Shown piece by piece: positions 8,835-18,741 of a stretch of 64,000 nt of DNA. Position 1 is the stretch's first letter. The number at the start of each line of letters is the position of its first letter. The position numbers were made by a program, and so were the translations under genes. Source of the stretch: an uncultured Woeseiaceae bacterium (GTDB lineage Bacteria; Pseudomonadota; Gammaproteobacteria; Steroidobacterales; Woeseiaceae); contig CAJJBK010000001.1 in the NCBI GenBank assembly GCA_905182415.1, forward strand, positions 24,920-88,919, in the 5' to 3' direction. Below the pieces are notes generated by a model. It saw only the letters and a list, made by a program, of their open reading frames with translations, was not told where the DNA came from and did no database searches.

Positions 8835-10184
8835 TCATATGTCTTTTTTAGTGAAACAAGAAAAAACTACTCCTATAACAATCCAAATAAAAACAAGCAT
8901 CCATTCATAAGGCCAAATCAATGCTGCTGGGCTACCTGGAAAATATAATCCAGCTAAGGCTAACGACAAAAAAAATGCAGAAAAACCTACCAAGCGCCCA
9001 TAACGAACTCGATATGGCCTAATCATTTCCGGCTCACGATAACGCAATACTAAAAAAGAAAATGCGACAATTACGTAAGCAGTAACAATACCCAGTCCGC
9101 CAGCATTCACAAGCCATAACAGTGCTGGTCTTCCAAAAAAGGGGGCAATCATTGAGATTGATCCTATCAATATAATCGCTTTATAAGGGGTATTGTATTT
9201 GGGGTGTAGGTGACTCAAAAACGACGGTAATTGCCCCGCAACTGCCATCGCATAAATAGCACGACTGCCGCCAATTAAAAAAGCATTCCAACTTGTTAAT
9301 AATCCACCAATGCCAGCTATCACAAGCAAATTACCCATTAATCTAGAATCAAATAAAAAAGTGGCTGCATCGGCGGCAGGTAATTTCGAGGAAAAAATAA
9401 ACTGGCGATCAAGTGATAAAGAGATGGCTAATATTATTAAAATATACCAAGTAATTGCCATTAAAATTGACAATATGATTGTATGACCAATTCTATTAAA
9501 TGAAATTTTTAGTTCTTCGGCTGCTTGTGGAATGACATCAAAACCAACAAACATAAAAGGGACCATCATCAATACACTCAGAAAACCTTGAGACTGATTT
9601 TGAAAGAATGGCTTCATATTACCTATTTGTCCTGTTTTGCTAGCACCCATGACTAAAATAAAACCACCTATAAGAATCATTCCAGTGACTAATAACTGGA
9701 TCTTTGCTGCCGTCTTAATACCCATAATATTGATCAAAGAAACTAAAAATGCCCCAATTACTCCAACCATGACCCAACTAGTATGAACATCCCAGTCTAA
9801 TATCGTCCATAAATAACCGTGATTCAGGTTTGGTAGTATATATTCCACTACCGTTGGTAATGCCACTGCCTCAAATGAAACAACCGAAACATAACCAAAT
9901 AATATAGACCAAGTACAAACAAAAGATGCAGTTGATCCCAGGGCTCTATGGGAATATGTGTGCTCTCCACCAGCTACAGGCATGGCTGATGCTAATTCAG
10001 CATAAGTGAGTCCCACGAGCAAAACTACACAACCACCAACCAAAAAAGCCGATACAGCACCTAAGCTCCCGGCGTTCATGATCCAGGTACCGGACATAAC
10101 CACCCAACTCCAGCCAATCATAGCGCCAAACGAGAGTGCTATAACTTCCCTATAACTTAAGATTCTGGTTAATTTTCCCTGCAT
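8835..10184 (-). CDS. APC superfamily amino acid permease
   Basis: A 449-residue protein with about 12 membrane segments. The N-terminal SFGAMIGWSWVVMSGTWI corresponds to the substrate-binding unwound helix 1 of APC transporters (consensus GxG), here in a GAMIGW form. ELASAMPVAGGEHTYSHRALG in helices 2-3 is also family-typical. It likely imports or exchanges amino acids or amines. It is followed on the same strand, within 60 bases upstream, by genes for a cupin lipoprotein and an amidohydrolase lipoprotein; a functional chain of release then uptake is plausible but inferred. Confidence 0.88.
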   Translation of the reverse strand: MQGKLTRILSYREVIALSFGAMIGWSWVVMSGTWIMNAGSLGAVSAFLVGGCVVLLVGLTYAELASAMPVAGGEHTYSHRALGSTASFVCTWSILFGYVSVVSFEAVALPTVVEYILPNLNHGYLWTILDWDVHTSWVMVGVIGAFLVSLINIMGIKTAAKIQLLVTGMILIGGFILVMGASKTGQIGNMKPFFQNQSQGFLSVLMMVPFMFVGFDVIPQAAEELKISFNRIGHTIILSILMAITWYILIILAISLSLDRQFIFSSKLPAADAATFLFDSRLMGNLLVIAGIGGLLTSWNAFLIGGSRAIYAMAVAGQLPSFLSHLHPKYNTPYKAIILIGSISMIAPFFGRPALLWLVNAGGLGIVTAYVIVAFSFLVLRYREPEMIRPYRVRYGRLVGFSAFFLSLALAGLYFPGSPAALIWPYEWMLVFIWIVIGVVFSCFTKKDI

Positions 10185-10243
10185 TAATCTATTTTCATTT
10201 TGGGCATAAGGTAACGTCTTGCTTGTTCAATATAATATGAAGA

Positions 10244-10744
10244 TTATCGACTAACAATCAAGGAAATTTCTCGTAACTCCTCTTCTTCCAAGGCTTTTAT
10301 CTCTTTTCCATGAGGCCATATAGCAAGTACACGTGCACCATCATCCGAATCCGAACGATGCACCACTAAATCTGGTTTAGTTACGATTCCTAACATACCT
10401 GGCATTAATATATGTGATTTTCCATTCACAATATGATCAAGTCTACCCTCAAGAACATAAAGTAATTCCAATTCATGCATGTGAGCGATATCTTGATAAC
10501 CGGGAGGAAAATATATTTCAGCTACCTCAACCTTGGTATCTTTAAAATTAGCTTCTTCGAGTAAAACTTTAATCCAACCAACATTTTTTTCGTCATCCCA
10601 TTCAAATTGCCTTGTACCGGATGACTGAAATTCATACTCAGGTACTACATTGACTTTGGTTTTTTCTGATTCAGAACAAGCTACTAATAATAGAAAAACC
10701 AAACTAACAAAAAATAAACAGTTATTGCTCTTATTAAATTTCAT
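10244..10744 (-). CDS. Cupin-domain lipoprotein
   Basis: A 166-residue protein with a lipoprotein signal (lipobox LVAC, cleavage before the Cys of CSESEK) and a single cupin domain. The metal-site pattern is visible as DIAHMHELELLYVLEGRLDH, with a second cupin strand around GMLGIVTKPDLVVHR. It is therefore an envelope-anchored cupin, with no enzyme activity that can be assigned. GAGGG precedes the ATG. It sits about 25 bases downstream of the amidohydrolase lipoprotein gene, which suggests co-transcription and a shared substrate. Confidence 0.8.
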   Translation of the reverse strand: MKFNKSNNCLFFVSLVFLLLVACSESEKTKVNVVPEYEFQSSGTRQFEWDDEKNVGWIKVLLEEANFKDTKVEVAEIYFPPGYQDIAHMHELELLYVLEGRLDHIVNGKSHILMPGMLGIVTKPDLVVHRSDSDDGARVLAIWPHGKEIKALEEEELREISLIVSR

Positions 10745-10769
10745 ATTATCCCTCTATTAATAAATAGAT

Positions 10770-12500
10770 TTATCGTTCATATACAATTGACCCATTGACA
10801 ATGGTCATTAGAATCTGCCCATCTAATAGATCAACAGGACTATCGTCTGATATTAAGAATGGATCTACATTCATAACACTTAAATCTGCCCATCTGCCAA
10901 CATCTATAACGCCAGTCACATCTTCTTTGAAACTGGCATAAGCCGACCAAGAAGTATAAGCACGAATGGCTTCGTCTACATTAATCGCTTCTTTTTTATA
11001 CCAACCACCCTCAGGAAGAGAATTTTTATCTTGCCGAGTAATGGCCGAATGCAAGCCATAAAAAATATTATGATCTGATCCCGGATTATCAGAGTTAAAT
11101 GTTAAATGAGCTTTATTCTGCCTTAAAGATCTCCAAGCATAAGCCCCTTTAATTCGCTTCGCCCCCAAACGGACCTCAGCCCAAGTCTTATCTTCGACTG
11201 CATGCTGTGGCTCCATTGAAGCAATTATGCCAAGCTGCCCAAGTCGAGGTAAATCATCCGGATGAAGGATTTGAGCATGCTCGATCCTATGACGATTAGA
11301 TTTAGTTGAAGGAGATTCGTCAAAGACTCTTTCCAATATATCTAAAACCTCACGATTGCCAGCATCACCAATAGCATGAATTGCAACTTGAAAACCTTTT
11401 TGCATAGCTCGGGTCATTAATACCTCGTTAAAGCCGTATCCATTACCGCTAATCCCTCGATGACCGGGCAAATCTGAATAATCAGATAATAACCTCGCGC
11501 CTCTTGACCCCAAGGCTCCATCGTAATAGGCCTTTACAGATCGAGTAACCAACATACTGTCTATATCCTCATCAGGACCTTTATTGATCCATTTCTCCAT
11601 CAATGATTCATCCCTGAGTGACAACATTCCATAAACCCTAATTGGCAGTAAATTTTGTTCTTCGAGTTGCTCTAAAGCTCTCATCATTGATGTATCAAGC
11701 CCTGCATCATGCACTGCTACAAAACCATCTTCTGCCATTTGATTGAGACCAGCTAGAGCTCTAATCATCATGGCCTCTTGCGATGGTGGCGGGATAGCAT
11801 CTCTTACTAAAGGTACCGCTCGATTTAAAAACAGGCCGTTCGGCTCTCCATCAAGACCCAATCTAATCTCTCCACCAACAGGTACTTTCGTGGTTGAATT
11901 AATACCGACAACATCTAATGCTTTCTGATTAACCAGCCCTCCAAAACTATGTAAGCTTGATAAGAATACTGGATGATCAGGAACAAATTTAGTTAATAGA
12001 TCCTTGTCCGGATATCGGTTCGCCCAAACCCCCTCATCCCATCCACGGCCAACAATCCAGTCTCCTTTGGGAGTTATCTTAGCTCTTTCGGCAACTCTTG
12101 CCACCATTTCTTCTTCGGTTGATACTCCAATTAAATCAACTCTCTCAAGTGCTGCACCCACACCAAAAATATGTGTATGAGAATCAACTAAGCCAGGTAA
12201 AACAGTGGCTCCAGCAAGATCGATAATTTGAGTGCTTTCTCCTTTATATGAGAGTGCTTTGGTAGTTTGACCAACAAATTTAATTTTACTGTTCTGGATA
12301 ACCACTGCATTTGCATCAGGCCGCCACCCTTCTTTATTAGGTGCCTTAGAAGATAAAATACCATTAGTGTCTGGTTCATCCCATCGCATTGTATAAATGC
12401 GAGCATTGGTAAGGATCATATCGGCCCCAAGCTCGGGTTCCTTGTTCTGACTACATCCAGTTAAAATTAAGCCAAATAACAATAAAATACTCTTATTCAT
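10770..12500 (-). CDS. Amidohydrolase lipoprotein, YtcJ-like
   Basis: A second YtcJ/amidohydrolase_3 enzyme, here with a lipoprotein signal (LILTGCSQNK) and so anchored in the envelope. Metal motifs are VDSHTHIFG, AIHAIGDAGNREVLD and RIEHAQILH, with FNSDNPG near the C-terminus supplying the last Asp. The length of about 576 residues is normal. ATG at 12500 is preferred: AAAGG lies 8 bases upstream, whereas a GTG at 12509 overlaps that RBS. It shares family and layout with the Tat-exported gene at 1.7-3.4 kb, but the sequences are clearly diverged. It is probably in one operon with the cupin lipoprotein and the FAH-family gene. Confidence 0.9.
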   Translation of the reverse strand: MNKSILLLFGLILTGCSQNKEPELGADMILTNARIYTMRWDEPDTNGILSSKAPNKEGWRPDANAVVIQNSKIKFVGQTTKALSYKGESTQIIDLAGATVLPGLVDSHTHIFGVGAALERVDLIGVSTEEEMVARVAERAKITPKGDWIVGRGWDEGVWANRYPDKDLLTKFVPDHPVFLSSLHSFGGLVNQKALDVVGINSTTKVPVGGEIRLGLDGEPNGLFLNRAVPLVRDAIPPPSQEAMMIRALAGLNQMAEDGFVAVHDAGLDTSMMRALEQLEEQNLLPIRVYGMLSLRDESLMEKWINKGPDEDIDSMLVTRSVKAYYDGALGSRGARLLSDYSDLPGHRGISGNGYGFNEVLMTRAMQKGFQVAIHAIGDAGNREVLDILERVFDESPSTKSNRHRIEHAQILHPDDLPRLGQLGIIASMEPQHAVEDKTWAEVRLGAKRIKGAYAWRSLRQNKAHLTFNSDNPGSDHNIFYGLHSAITRQDKNSLPEGGWYKKEAINVDEAIRAYTSWSAYASFKEDVTGVIDVGRWADLSVMNVDPFLISDDSPVDLLDGQILMTIVNGSIVYER

Positions 12501-12535
12501 TTCTTTCACCTTTCATGCTCCAATTAAAAATTATT

Positions 12536-13216
12536 TTAAATAATATTAATTTCTATATCACCAATACCATCAATTTTACCTTTAACATTATCACCCGATA
12601 CAATCTTTCCAACTCCTGATGGTGTGCCAGTAAATAATATATCTCCGGGCACAAGTTCGAAAAATGCTGATAACTTGGAAATTGATTCTGGCACACTCCA
12701 AATCATTTCATTGATATCTCCATCTTGTCGAATCGAATTATTCACCATCAATCGAATTTTACCATTAACAGGGTGCCCAATATCTGCAGCCAACTGCAAT
12801 GGGGAAATGGGTGCTGCTTGATTAAATGTCTTACCAGTATCCCAGGGACGGCCTAATTTTTTTGCTTCAGATTGAAGATCACGACGAGTTAAATCAATAC
12901 CAACAGCATAACCAAAGACGTGCTCAAGAGCGTTTTCTGGTTGAATATTCTTGCCACCTTTATGAATAGCGACCACCAATTCAATCTCATAATGTAAATT
13001 ATCTGTCATAGAAGGATAATTAACATCGCCACCATTAATGAATAATGTATCGGTCGATTTTATAAAATAAAATGGAGATTCATGCACAACATCTCCGCCC
13101 ATCTCGATTACATGATCAGTGTAATTTCTCCCTACACAATAGACCCGATTAACTGGAAACTCCAAAAGGCTTCCATTGACAGGTAATTTCTTTTGCTCAA
13201 TATCAAATAAATCCAT
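12536..13216 (-). CDS. Fumarylacetoacetate hydrolase family protein
   Basis: A cytoplasmic FAH-superfamily enzyme of the FAHD1 type, which hydrolyses or decarboxylates C-C bonds in acylpyruvates and oxaloacetate-like compounds. Motifs are VYCVGRNYTDH, HYEIELVVAIHKGG (metal-binding Glu residues), GYAVGIDLTRRDLQ and ILFTGTPSGVGKI. 226 residues is the usual size. The ATG at 13216 has GGA upstream; a TTG one codon earlier is less likely. As first gene of the minus-strand run reaching 10.2 kb, it may be driven from the divergent region before the class V aminotransferase. Confidence 0.87.
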   Translation of the reverse strand: MDLFDIEQKKLPVNGSLLEFPVNRVYCVGRNYTDHVIEMGGDVVHESPFYFIKSTDTLFINGGDVNYPSMTDNLHYEIELVVAIHKGGKNIQPENALEHVFGYAVGIDLTRRDLQSEAKKLGRPWDTGKTFNQAAPISPLQLAADIGHPVNGKIRLMVNNSIRQDGDINEMIWSVPESISKLSAFFELVPGDILFTGTPSGVGKIVSGDNVKGKIDGIGDIEINII

Positions 13217-13362
13217 CAATAATATCCATAATTATTTATTTTGTAATACGATAGCATGGACAAGAGATGGTGGATATTTCACTTTGACTGAAAAAAATAA
13301 TTATGCTTCTATTGGGGATATAAAATCTTAATTAAATTTTGTAATTAACTAAAGGATTGATC

Positions 13363-14601
13363 ATGGATATTAAGCGTCGGCACTTTATCAAAGCAATCAC
13401 TGCTGCTCCAATAGCGGGCAGTCTTATTGGGTATAAAATTGCAGCTGCAGATATTGCAGGTGTTTCTCCTGAAAAAGCATTTGGATTCTCTGACAACAAA
13501 GTACCTATGAATGCAGCTAATTTATGTCCAATGCCAACTGCAATAAATAAATCCATAGATTCTTTTAGTGATGATTTAGATTTCGATATGAGTGGTCAAA
13601 ATAGATCGCGTATCATGGCAATAAAAGAAGTTGCCCGAAATGGACTCGGAAAGCAGCTCAATATAAGCGCTGATGATATTGCTATTACTCGAAATACCTC
13701 TGAAGCCAATAATATTGTAGTCCAAGGGATATCACTTCAGGCGGGTGATGAAATTTTATTATGGGATCAAAACCATCCTTCCAATGATGTCTCATGGTCA
13801 GTAAGAGCGAAACGCAGTAACTGTATAATTAAGCATATTAATGTCCCCGTTAATACTCAAGATATCGATAAGGTAGTCGATTTATTCCTCGAGAAAATTA
13901 CCGATAAAACCAAAGTAATCTCGTTTACTCATATTTCAAATATCACTGGTTTTAGATTACCCGCACAAGAGATATGCCAGGCAATAAAAGCTAAGCATGG
14001 ACAAGTACATATTCACGTAGATGGCGCTCAAACCTGGGGTTTGATGGATGTAGATCTTGATGCAATGGGATGCGATACTTTTAGTGGTAGTTCTCATAAA
14101 TGGTATATGGGACCCAGAGAAATAGGTTTATTGGTTGTGCGCCAAGAAAGTATAAATCGTATCTGGCCTGGAATCGTCAGTATCGGTTGGGGTAATGCTG
14201 CAGAAACCAATGCTAAAGGCGCGAGAAAATTCGAAGCATTTGGTCAGCGAAATGATGCAGCCCTTGCAGCTCTCTCCGAAACAGTTAATTTTCATACCTC
14301 AATCACCCCTTCAGGTGTTGAGAGGAGAGCTATAAAAATTGCAGATTATCTTCGACAATCATTGATTGATATCGATGTAGAGTTTGTCTCGTCACATCAT
14401 TCGAATTTCACTAGTAATGTAATTATTCTAAAAGCACCCCAAGAAAATAGACGTCAGCTACTCGATAATGTACTCAAGGATGGAGGTGTAATACTGGCTG
14501 GAACTGGAGGGTTGAGGCTTTCTCCTCACATATACAATACAGTCGATCATGTTGACCGTGCGGTAAGAGCAATTAACAAATCCAGAAAACTATTGGGATA
14601 A
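13363..14601 (+). CDS. Tat-exported class V aminotransferase (cysteine desulfurase/isopenicillin epimerase-like)
   Basis: A fold-type I PLP enzyme with a twin-arginine signal: MDIKRRHFIKAITAAPIAGS. The PLP Lys is in SGSSHKWYMGP (about residue 246), and HVDGAQTWG supplies the Asp that contacts the pyridine ring. The family includes cysteine desulfurases, epimerases and kynureninase-like enzymes; no specific reaction can be assigned. AAAGGA lies 6 bases before the ATG, which decides the start. PLP enzymes are normally cytoplasmic, so export of a folded holoenzyme is notable. It is convergent with the AI-2E gene, with no bases between the two stop codons. Confidence 0.87.
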   Translation: MDIKRRHFIKAITAAPIAGSLIGYKIAAADIAGVSPEKAFGFSDNKVPMNAANLCPMPTAINKSIDSFSDDLDFDMSGQNRSRIMAIKEVARNGLGKQLNISADDIAITRNTSEANNIVVQGISLQAGDEILLWDQNHPSNDVSWSVRAKRSNCIIKHINVPVNTQDIDKVVDLFLEKITDKTKVISFTHISNITGFRLPAQEICQAIKAKHGQVHIHVDGAQTWGLMDVDLDAMGCDTFSGSSHKWYMGPREIGLLVVRQESINRIWPGIVSIGWGNAAETNAKGARKFEAFGQRNDAALAALSETVNFHTSITPSGVERRAIKIADYLRQSLIDIDVEFVSSHHSNFTSNVIILKAPQENRRQLLDNVLKDGGVILAGTGGLRLSPHIYNTVDHVDRAVRAINKSRKLLG

Positions 14602-15654
14602 TTATTTAGTCGTAATCTCATGCTGAGCATCGTCTTCTGAACCCATGATAATTGCCAACCACTGAGTTTGTTCGTCACTCTCTAAGGTCATTTTTAGTGC
14701 CATAGTTAAGGGCACAGAAAGGATCATACCAACAGGGCCAAATACCCAGCCCCAGAAAAATAAACTGATGAAGACTATCAAAGGAGATAATCCAACTCCA
14801 TAACCGAGTAATTTGGGTTCAATAAAATTTCCGTATACAAGATTGATGGCAAAAAATGCAATTGCTGTAGTAATCGCATCACCAACCCCCAGTTGAACTA
14901 ATGCCATCAATACTGCGGGCACAGCCGCAATGATCGAGCCTATAGTAGGTACATAATTCAAAAGAAAAGCAAACATACCCCACAACAAGGGGAAATCAAG
15001 GCCGATCCATGATGTTGCCAATGCAACAGAAGTACCTGTAGCAATACTCATAATGGTCTTAATTCCTAAATAACGTCCTAAATTAGCTACAAATATTTTT
15101 TGCCTCACGAATGAATCACGTTTGCGTTTGAAGGCGGCAAGTAATTTAATTTCAAAGGCTGATGCTTCCAGTAAAATAAAAATCATTGTAAACATAATCA
15201 AGAATGCATTTGTCAGAACATCACGCAATGCATTCAATAGCGATGCCGCAAGACTCATTGCCCAACCAGGATCCAGAATTTGACTAAAATTCAGAGAAGT
15301 CTGATCGCCTGAAAAATAACTAGGTGCAGCACCCATAAAATTCTCTAGTATTGTATCCAACCTTTCTTGGTATTCGGGTAAAGCCGTTGTAAATTCTGCA
15401 ATTGATGTTCCTAATACACCACCAATAGACAATAGGAGAAGCATTATAGATGCTACAATAATCAAGGCTGCTAAGAATGCGGGTATCTTTTTACTTTGCA
15501 GCCAAAACAATGGTCTCAAAGTAATTAAAGCAAGAAAAATTGCCAATAAAAAAGGAATAATTAGTGCTGCAGCTGCTTGTAGAGCATAAATAATAATAAA
15601 TAATGCAGCTAAACTGATAAGGATTGAATAATTGTTACTTTCAGTTTGCTTCAT
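14602..15654 (-). CDS. AI-2E family transporter (PerM-like membrane protein)
   Basis: A 350-residue integral membrane protein of the AI-2E/PerM/TqsA superfamily, whose members export small solutes or act as ion antiporters. Six to eight hydrophobic segments are visible, with a soluble loop between helices 3 and 4 and the family-typical LLWGMFAFLLNYVPTIGSII and FIEPKLLGYGVGLSPLIVF. Substrate is unknown. GAGG lies 9 bases before the ATG. It is separate in function from the copper genes that precede it on the same strand. Confidence 0.87.
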   Translation of the reverse strand: MKQTESNNYSILISLAALFIIIYALQAAAALIIPFLLAIFLALITLRPLFWLQSKKIPAFLAALIIVASIMLLLLSIGGVLGTSIAEFTTALPEYQERLDTILENFMGAAPSYFSGDQTSLNFSQILDPGWAMSLAASLLNALRDVLTNAFLIMFTMIFILLEASAFEIKLLAAFKRKRDSFVRQKIFVANLGRYLGIKTIMSIATGTSVALATSWIGLDFPLLWGMFAFLLNYVPTIGSIIAAVPAVLMALVQLGVGDAITTAIAFFAINLVYGNFIEPKLLGYGVGLSPLIVFISLFFWGWVFGPVGMILSVPLTMALKMTLESDEQTQWLAIIMGSEDDAQHEITTK

Positions 15655-15690
15655 TATCGCTAGCCTCTATTTCAATTTAGTGAATCAAAT

Positions 15691-16362
15691 TTAACGCTTC
15701 TGACGCATACGCACAAGCCATGATGTTAAAGAATATCCTAAAAACAAAACAACCAGTGACAAATATATTAAATTATCTGGCAAGTAAGAAGCTCGATAAA
15801 AGGGATCAGTGATTCCAGTTACGGCCCATAAATCTCCATTACCCTCTCCCACAACGAGTTGACCTCGCATCCCCATTTCCATATGTTGAGCCATATCACA
15901 ATGAACCAAATAATTTCGGTTCTCACTTGGAACAATGAATGTTCCAGTCGTAGATTTTCCAGCCATTGATTCTATATGAAACATTCCAGCTGGATATAGA
16001 TATTTAGGAAGGCCATGCACCATCCATTGATGACGAACATCATCTTCATTGATAAACGTTATTGTCACTCTTGTACATGGATCAACTTTCCATTCATGCT
16101 CACTCATACCAAAAATTGTTCCAGGAATTTCTTTCGCGTATCTTTGCCCAGCGCTTACGGTAATATTCTTTTCTCCAGAAATACGCTCGCAGCCCAACGG
16201 TAAATTATTATGATTACTATTCATAACAATACTGCCATTGTCTCCATTCATTGAATGATGGCCAGACATTGAGTGACTGTCAGACATTGAATGCTGCAAT
16301 CCATATGACGGATGAATAAAAAATAGAGATAAAAAGATGCCCCATAATTTTTGATTAATCAT
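15691..16362 (-). CDS. Membrane-anchored cupredoxin with His/Met-rich N-terminus
   Basis: A periplasmic blue-copper-type protein. After a signal peptide comes a repeated His/Met stretch (HSMSDSHSMSGHHSMNG) that looks able to bind copper, then a cupredoxin domain with type 1 ligand candidates in DDVRHQWMVHG and VHCDMAQHMEMGM, and a C-terminal membrane segment near residues 195-215. Its ATG overlaps the multicopper oxidase stop (ATGA), so both are made together. A role as electron carrier or copper donor for the oxidase is inferred. Confidence 0.85.
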   Translation of the reverse strand: MINQKLWGIFLSLFFIHPSYGLQHSMSDSHSMSGHHSMNGDNGSIVMNSNHNNLPLGCERISGEKNITVSAGQRYAKEIPGTIFGMSEHEWKVDPCTRVTITFINEDDVRHQWMVHGLPKYLYPAGMFHIESMAGKSTTGTFIVPSENRNYLVHCDMAQHMEMGMRGQLVVGEGNGDLWAVTGITDPFYRASYLPDNLIYLSLVVLFLGYSLTSWLVRMRQKR

Positions 16363-18056
16363 GATCTACCTTTATTTCTTTGTGTAAATATTGACCGTAA
16401 TATTGCCAGGAAACTCCCAAAAAATAACGTCAGCAAGAGAATCCTAATTAATAATATATTGTCTTTTCCAGGTTCAGAGTAAAAAGCTGGGATATAGCTC
16501 TCCCAAACCGGAATCTTTTTTCTATAATAATCGGCGCTGAAATATTGGGCATAATCGACCCCACGAGTCATTGGCCAACCTGATTCATCAAGATATGCTT
16601 TATCAACTATGGCACTTATATTCCCTCCGGGGGCGACACCATCAGTAGTCGTACCTTTATTCTGGTGATCATGATACAACCAAATACCAGGTCCATAAGT
16701 TTTAGTGCCATCATTTGTAAAAGAAAGATCTATATCATAACGCTGTGATGTTGCCATCCAAAGAACATCTTGAGGAGTTTGGCTTAATTTGGGTAATTTG
16801 ACTCCATCTCTTTCAATAACAGTAAATTTATGCCCATGAGTATGTAAGGCAATGCCTTTACTACCTCCATTTACAACCCGTAATCTTGCTTTTTCACCCT
16901 CTCTAGAAACGATCAAAGATTCTCTAAAAGTATAAGGAAATGAACGTCCATTTAAAGTGAAATAGTCGACATTTGCATCCGTGATATCGTAATCACGATG
17001 CATCGATTGTGTAATTAATCTTGGGTCATTATTTTCTTGAATTCTAACTCCAAGCTCTTTATCAAGATCAAGATAATGTAAATCATATTCACTATCGTAT
17101 GACTCTTTTAGAGATTGCGATGGAGCCCTTACTTTACCGGCCCCTAAGTTCATTGTTTGTAAATTATTATTTGGTCTATTTTCTTCTATTATGAATAAAC
17201 CTTGTAAGCCCATCTGAACATGAACATGCGGCTGAACATGACAATGATAAAACATGGTTCCAGCTTTCCTGGGTGTTAAATCATAGGTTCGTGATTGCCC
17301 GGGAAGAATAGGTAATTCACTTGTTAAAGGAACACCATCATTACCTTCCCCATTACTATCAATAAAACCATGGTCGGCGCCATGCAAATGCAATGTATGT
17401 GGCATATAATGAGTATTCTCAAGTGTAATCTTAACCACATCTCCTTGCTCAACACGAATTGCTGGTGAAGGAAGTTTTAATGAATATCTGGCTTCTTGAG
17501 TTTCAAAATTTTCAACGGCCATTCCAATTAGTTTTGGAGCAAATACCCATATACCGGGTTGAACGCCTGGAGCGATATCGTAAGTTGTAACTGGTCTTTT
17601 CGAGATTGGAGAACTGCCATTTAGTTCCGCAACTTCTAAGCGAATGTGAATTTCATCTGGATCGCCATCCCCATCGAGGTCTCTACCTTTTACAATTGCA
17701 TCTGAGCTTAATCCACTGCGTTGCAATGTTTCTTTGCTGACATTGTTTGTACCCAATACAAATGCTGCTACACCATATGGGTTATCCGCCAAACAAGGTA
17801 ACGATTCCTCAATGTTGACTCCGTCGATAATTTGAGAAGCACGCCAACCTGATGGATCCTCGGGGCATGCCAACTCGGATTCTGAATTTGAAGTCATTGT
17901 TGATTGTGGTAAGGGACGATAGTTTTCCGCACCAAACCAAGAGGTAAGCGTTAAGCGCATATCAAAGGGATACCATTGAGATGGATATACCAAAAACATA
18001 GAAAGTATTAAAATTACTAATAGTAAATACTGTTTTTTAGAATTTTTTATTTGCAT
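16359..18056 (-). CDS. Membrane-anchored multicopper oxidase with type 1 site in domain 1
   Basis: A laccase-like multicopper oxidase coupling one-electron substrate oxidation to reduction of O2 to water. The four copper motifs are PHTLHLHGADHGF, MFYHCHVQPHVHVQMG, ALHTHGHKF and WLYHDHQNKG. Unusually, the type 1 ligands (about H220, C272, H277, M282) are in the N-terminal domain. The C-terminal domain has Ile and Asp (about D463) where the type 1 His and Cys usually lie. A hydrophobic segment at residues 9-24 and another at about 535-555 anchor both ends. ATG at 18056 is used; a TTG one codon earlier is less likely. It is the middle gene of a tight three-gene unit with the cupredoxin and an unknown protein. 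Confidence 0.9.
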   Translation of the reverse strand: MQIKNSKKQYLLLVILILSMFLVYPSQWYPFDMRLTLTSWFGAENYRPLPQSTMTSNSESELACPEDPSGWRASQIIDGVNIEESLPCLADNPYGVAAFVLGTNNVSKETLQRSGLSSDAIVKGRDLDGDGDPDEIHIRLEVAELNGSSPISKRPVTTYDIAPGVQPGIWVFAPKLIGMAVENFETQEARYSLKLPSPAIRVEQGDVVKITLENTHYMPHTLHLHGADHGFIDSNGEGNDGVPLTSELPILPGQSRTYDLTPRKAGTMFYHCHVQPHVHVQMGLQGLFIIEENRPNNNLQTMNLGAGKVRAPSQSLKESYDSEYDLHYLDLDKELGVRIQENNDPRLITQSMHRDYDITDANVDYFTLNGRSFPYTFRESLIVSREGEKARLRVVNGGSKGIALHTHGHKFTVIERDGVKLPKLSQTPQDVLWMATSQRYDIDLSFTNDGTKTYGPGIWLYHDHQNKGTTTDGVAPGGNISAIVDKAYLDESGWPMTRGVDYAQYFSADYYRKKIPVWESYIPAFYSEPGKDNILLIRILLLTLFFGSFLAILRSIFTQRNKGRS

Positions 18057-18060
18057 CAAT

Positions 18061-18639
18061 CTAGTCCGTTCTTATCATCCGAAATAAATAAGTACCAAAT
18101 ATAAGTATAAGGCCAAAGAAAACAATAATTGACCATGACAAATTACTCGCCCCAACACTAAACGGAAAAACCGATGAGTAAATATTATTGTTAGTCGGAT
18201 GGCCGGCTGTGACAATACCTACATAATCACCGTTCTCTAGAAATTCATGGGTCACAGCATAGGATGCATTGGTTTTAATAATTGGTTCCTGATAAAAAAC
18301 CGTAACACGATCAATATCTTGAATTTTTATTATGTCAGCCATTTGCACAAACTCACCTTTATCAGTCACATTTTTAATAATACGGAAATCTACGGGTACC
18401 TGACTTAAACTTTTATGCAGATAATCTAGGACGAAAATTGTATTCCCTGCTTCATCAAGATCCTCACAAAATTGCTTATCACCAGATGTATCTGGTTGGT
18501 AAGCAGTGAAATGAGCCTCATAAAATCCAATCGAGATGATACAACTATCCTCAGAGAGCAAAACACCTCCGCCCGCTAGGCAATTTGACATCCAACTTAT
18601 TAGAATCAACATCACCGACAAATTATAATTTTTTGTCAT
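18061..18639 (-). CDS. Membrane-anchored extracytoplasmic protein of the copper module, function unknown
   Basis: A 192-residue protein that I cannot assign. It has an N-terminal signal, a soluble domain of about 135 residues, and a C-terminal membrane segment (IIVFFGLILIFGTYLF) followed by a short basic tail. The soluble part begins EAHFTAYQPDTSGDKQFCED, contains VPVDFRIIKNV and ends near TAGHPTNNNIYSSVFPF. The alternating hydrophobic pattern looks like a beta-sandwich. The stop lies 4 bases before the multicopper oxidase ATG, so they are co-translated. By topology and position it is a partner of the oxidase and cupredoxin (inference). Confidence 0.75.
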   Translation of the reverse strand: MTKNYNLSVMLILISWMSNCLAGGGVLLSEDSCIISIGFYEAHFTAYQPDTSGDKQFCEDLDEAGNTIFVLDYLHKSLSQVPVDFRIIKNVTDKGEFVQMADIIKIQDIDRVTVFYQEPIIKTNASYAVTHEFLENGDYVGIVTAGHPTNNNIYSSVFPFSVGASNLSWSIIVFFGLILIFGTYLFRMIRTD

Positions 18640-18741
18640 AACGCATTTTAATCTAAAGTTATGAAATTAATGTAATAATTAATTGTAAAGTTTTGTGACA
18701 AATCCAATCATTCAAATAAAAAATATAAACTTGAATAAAAC

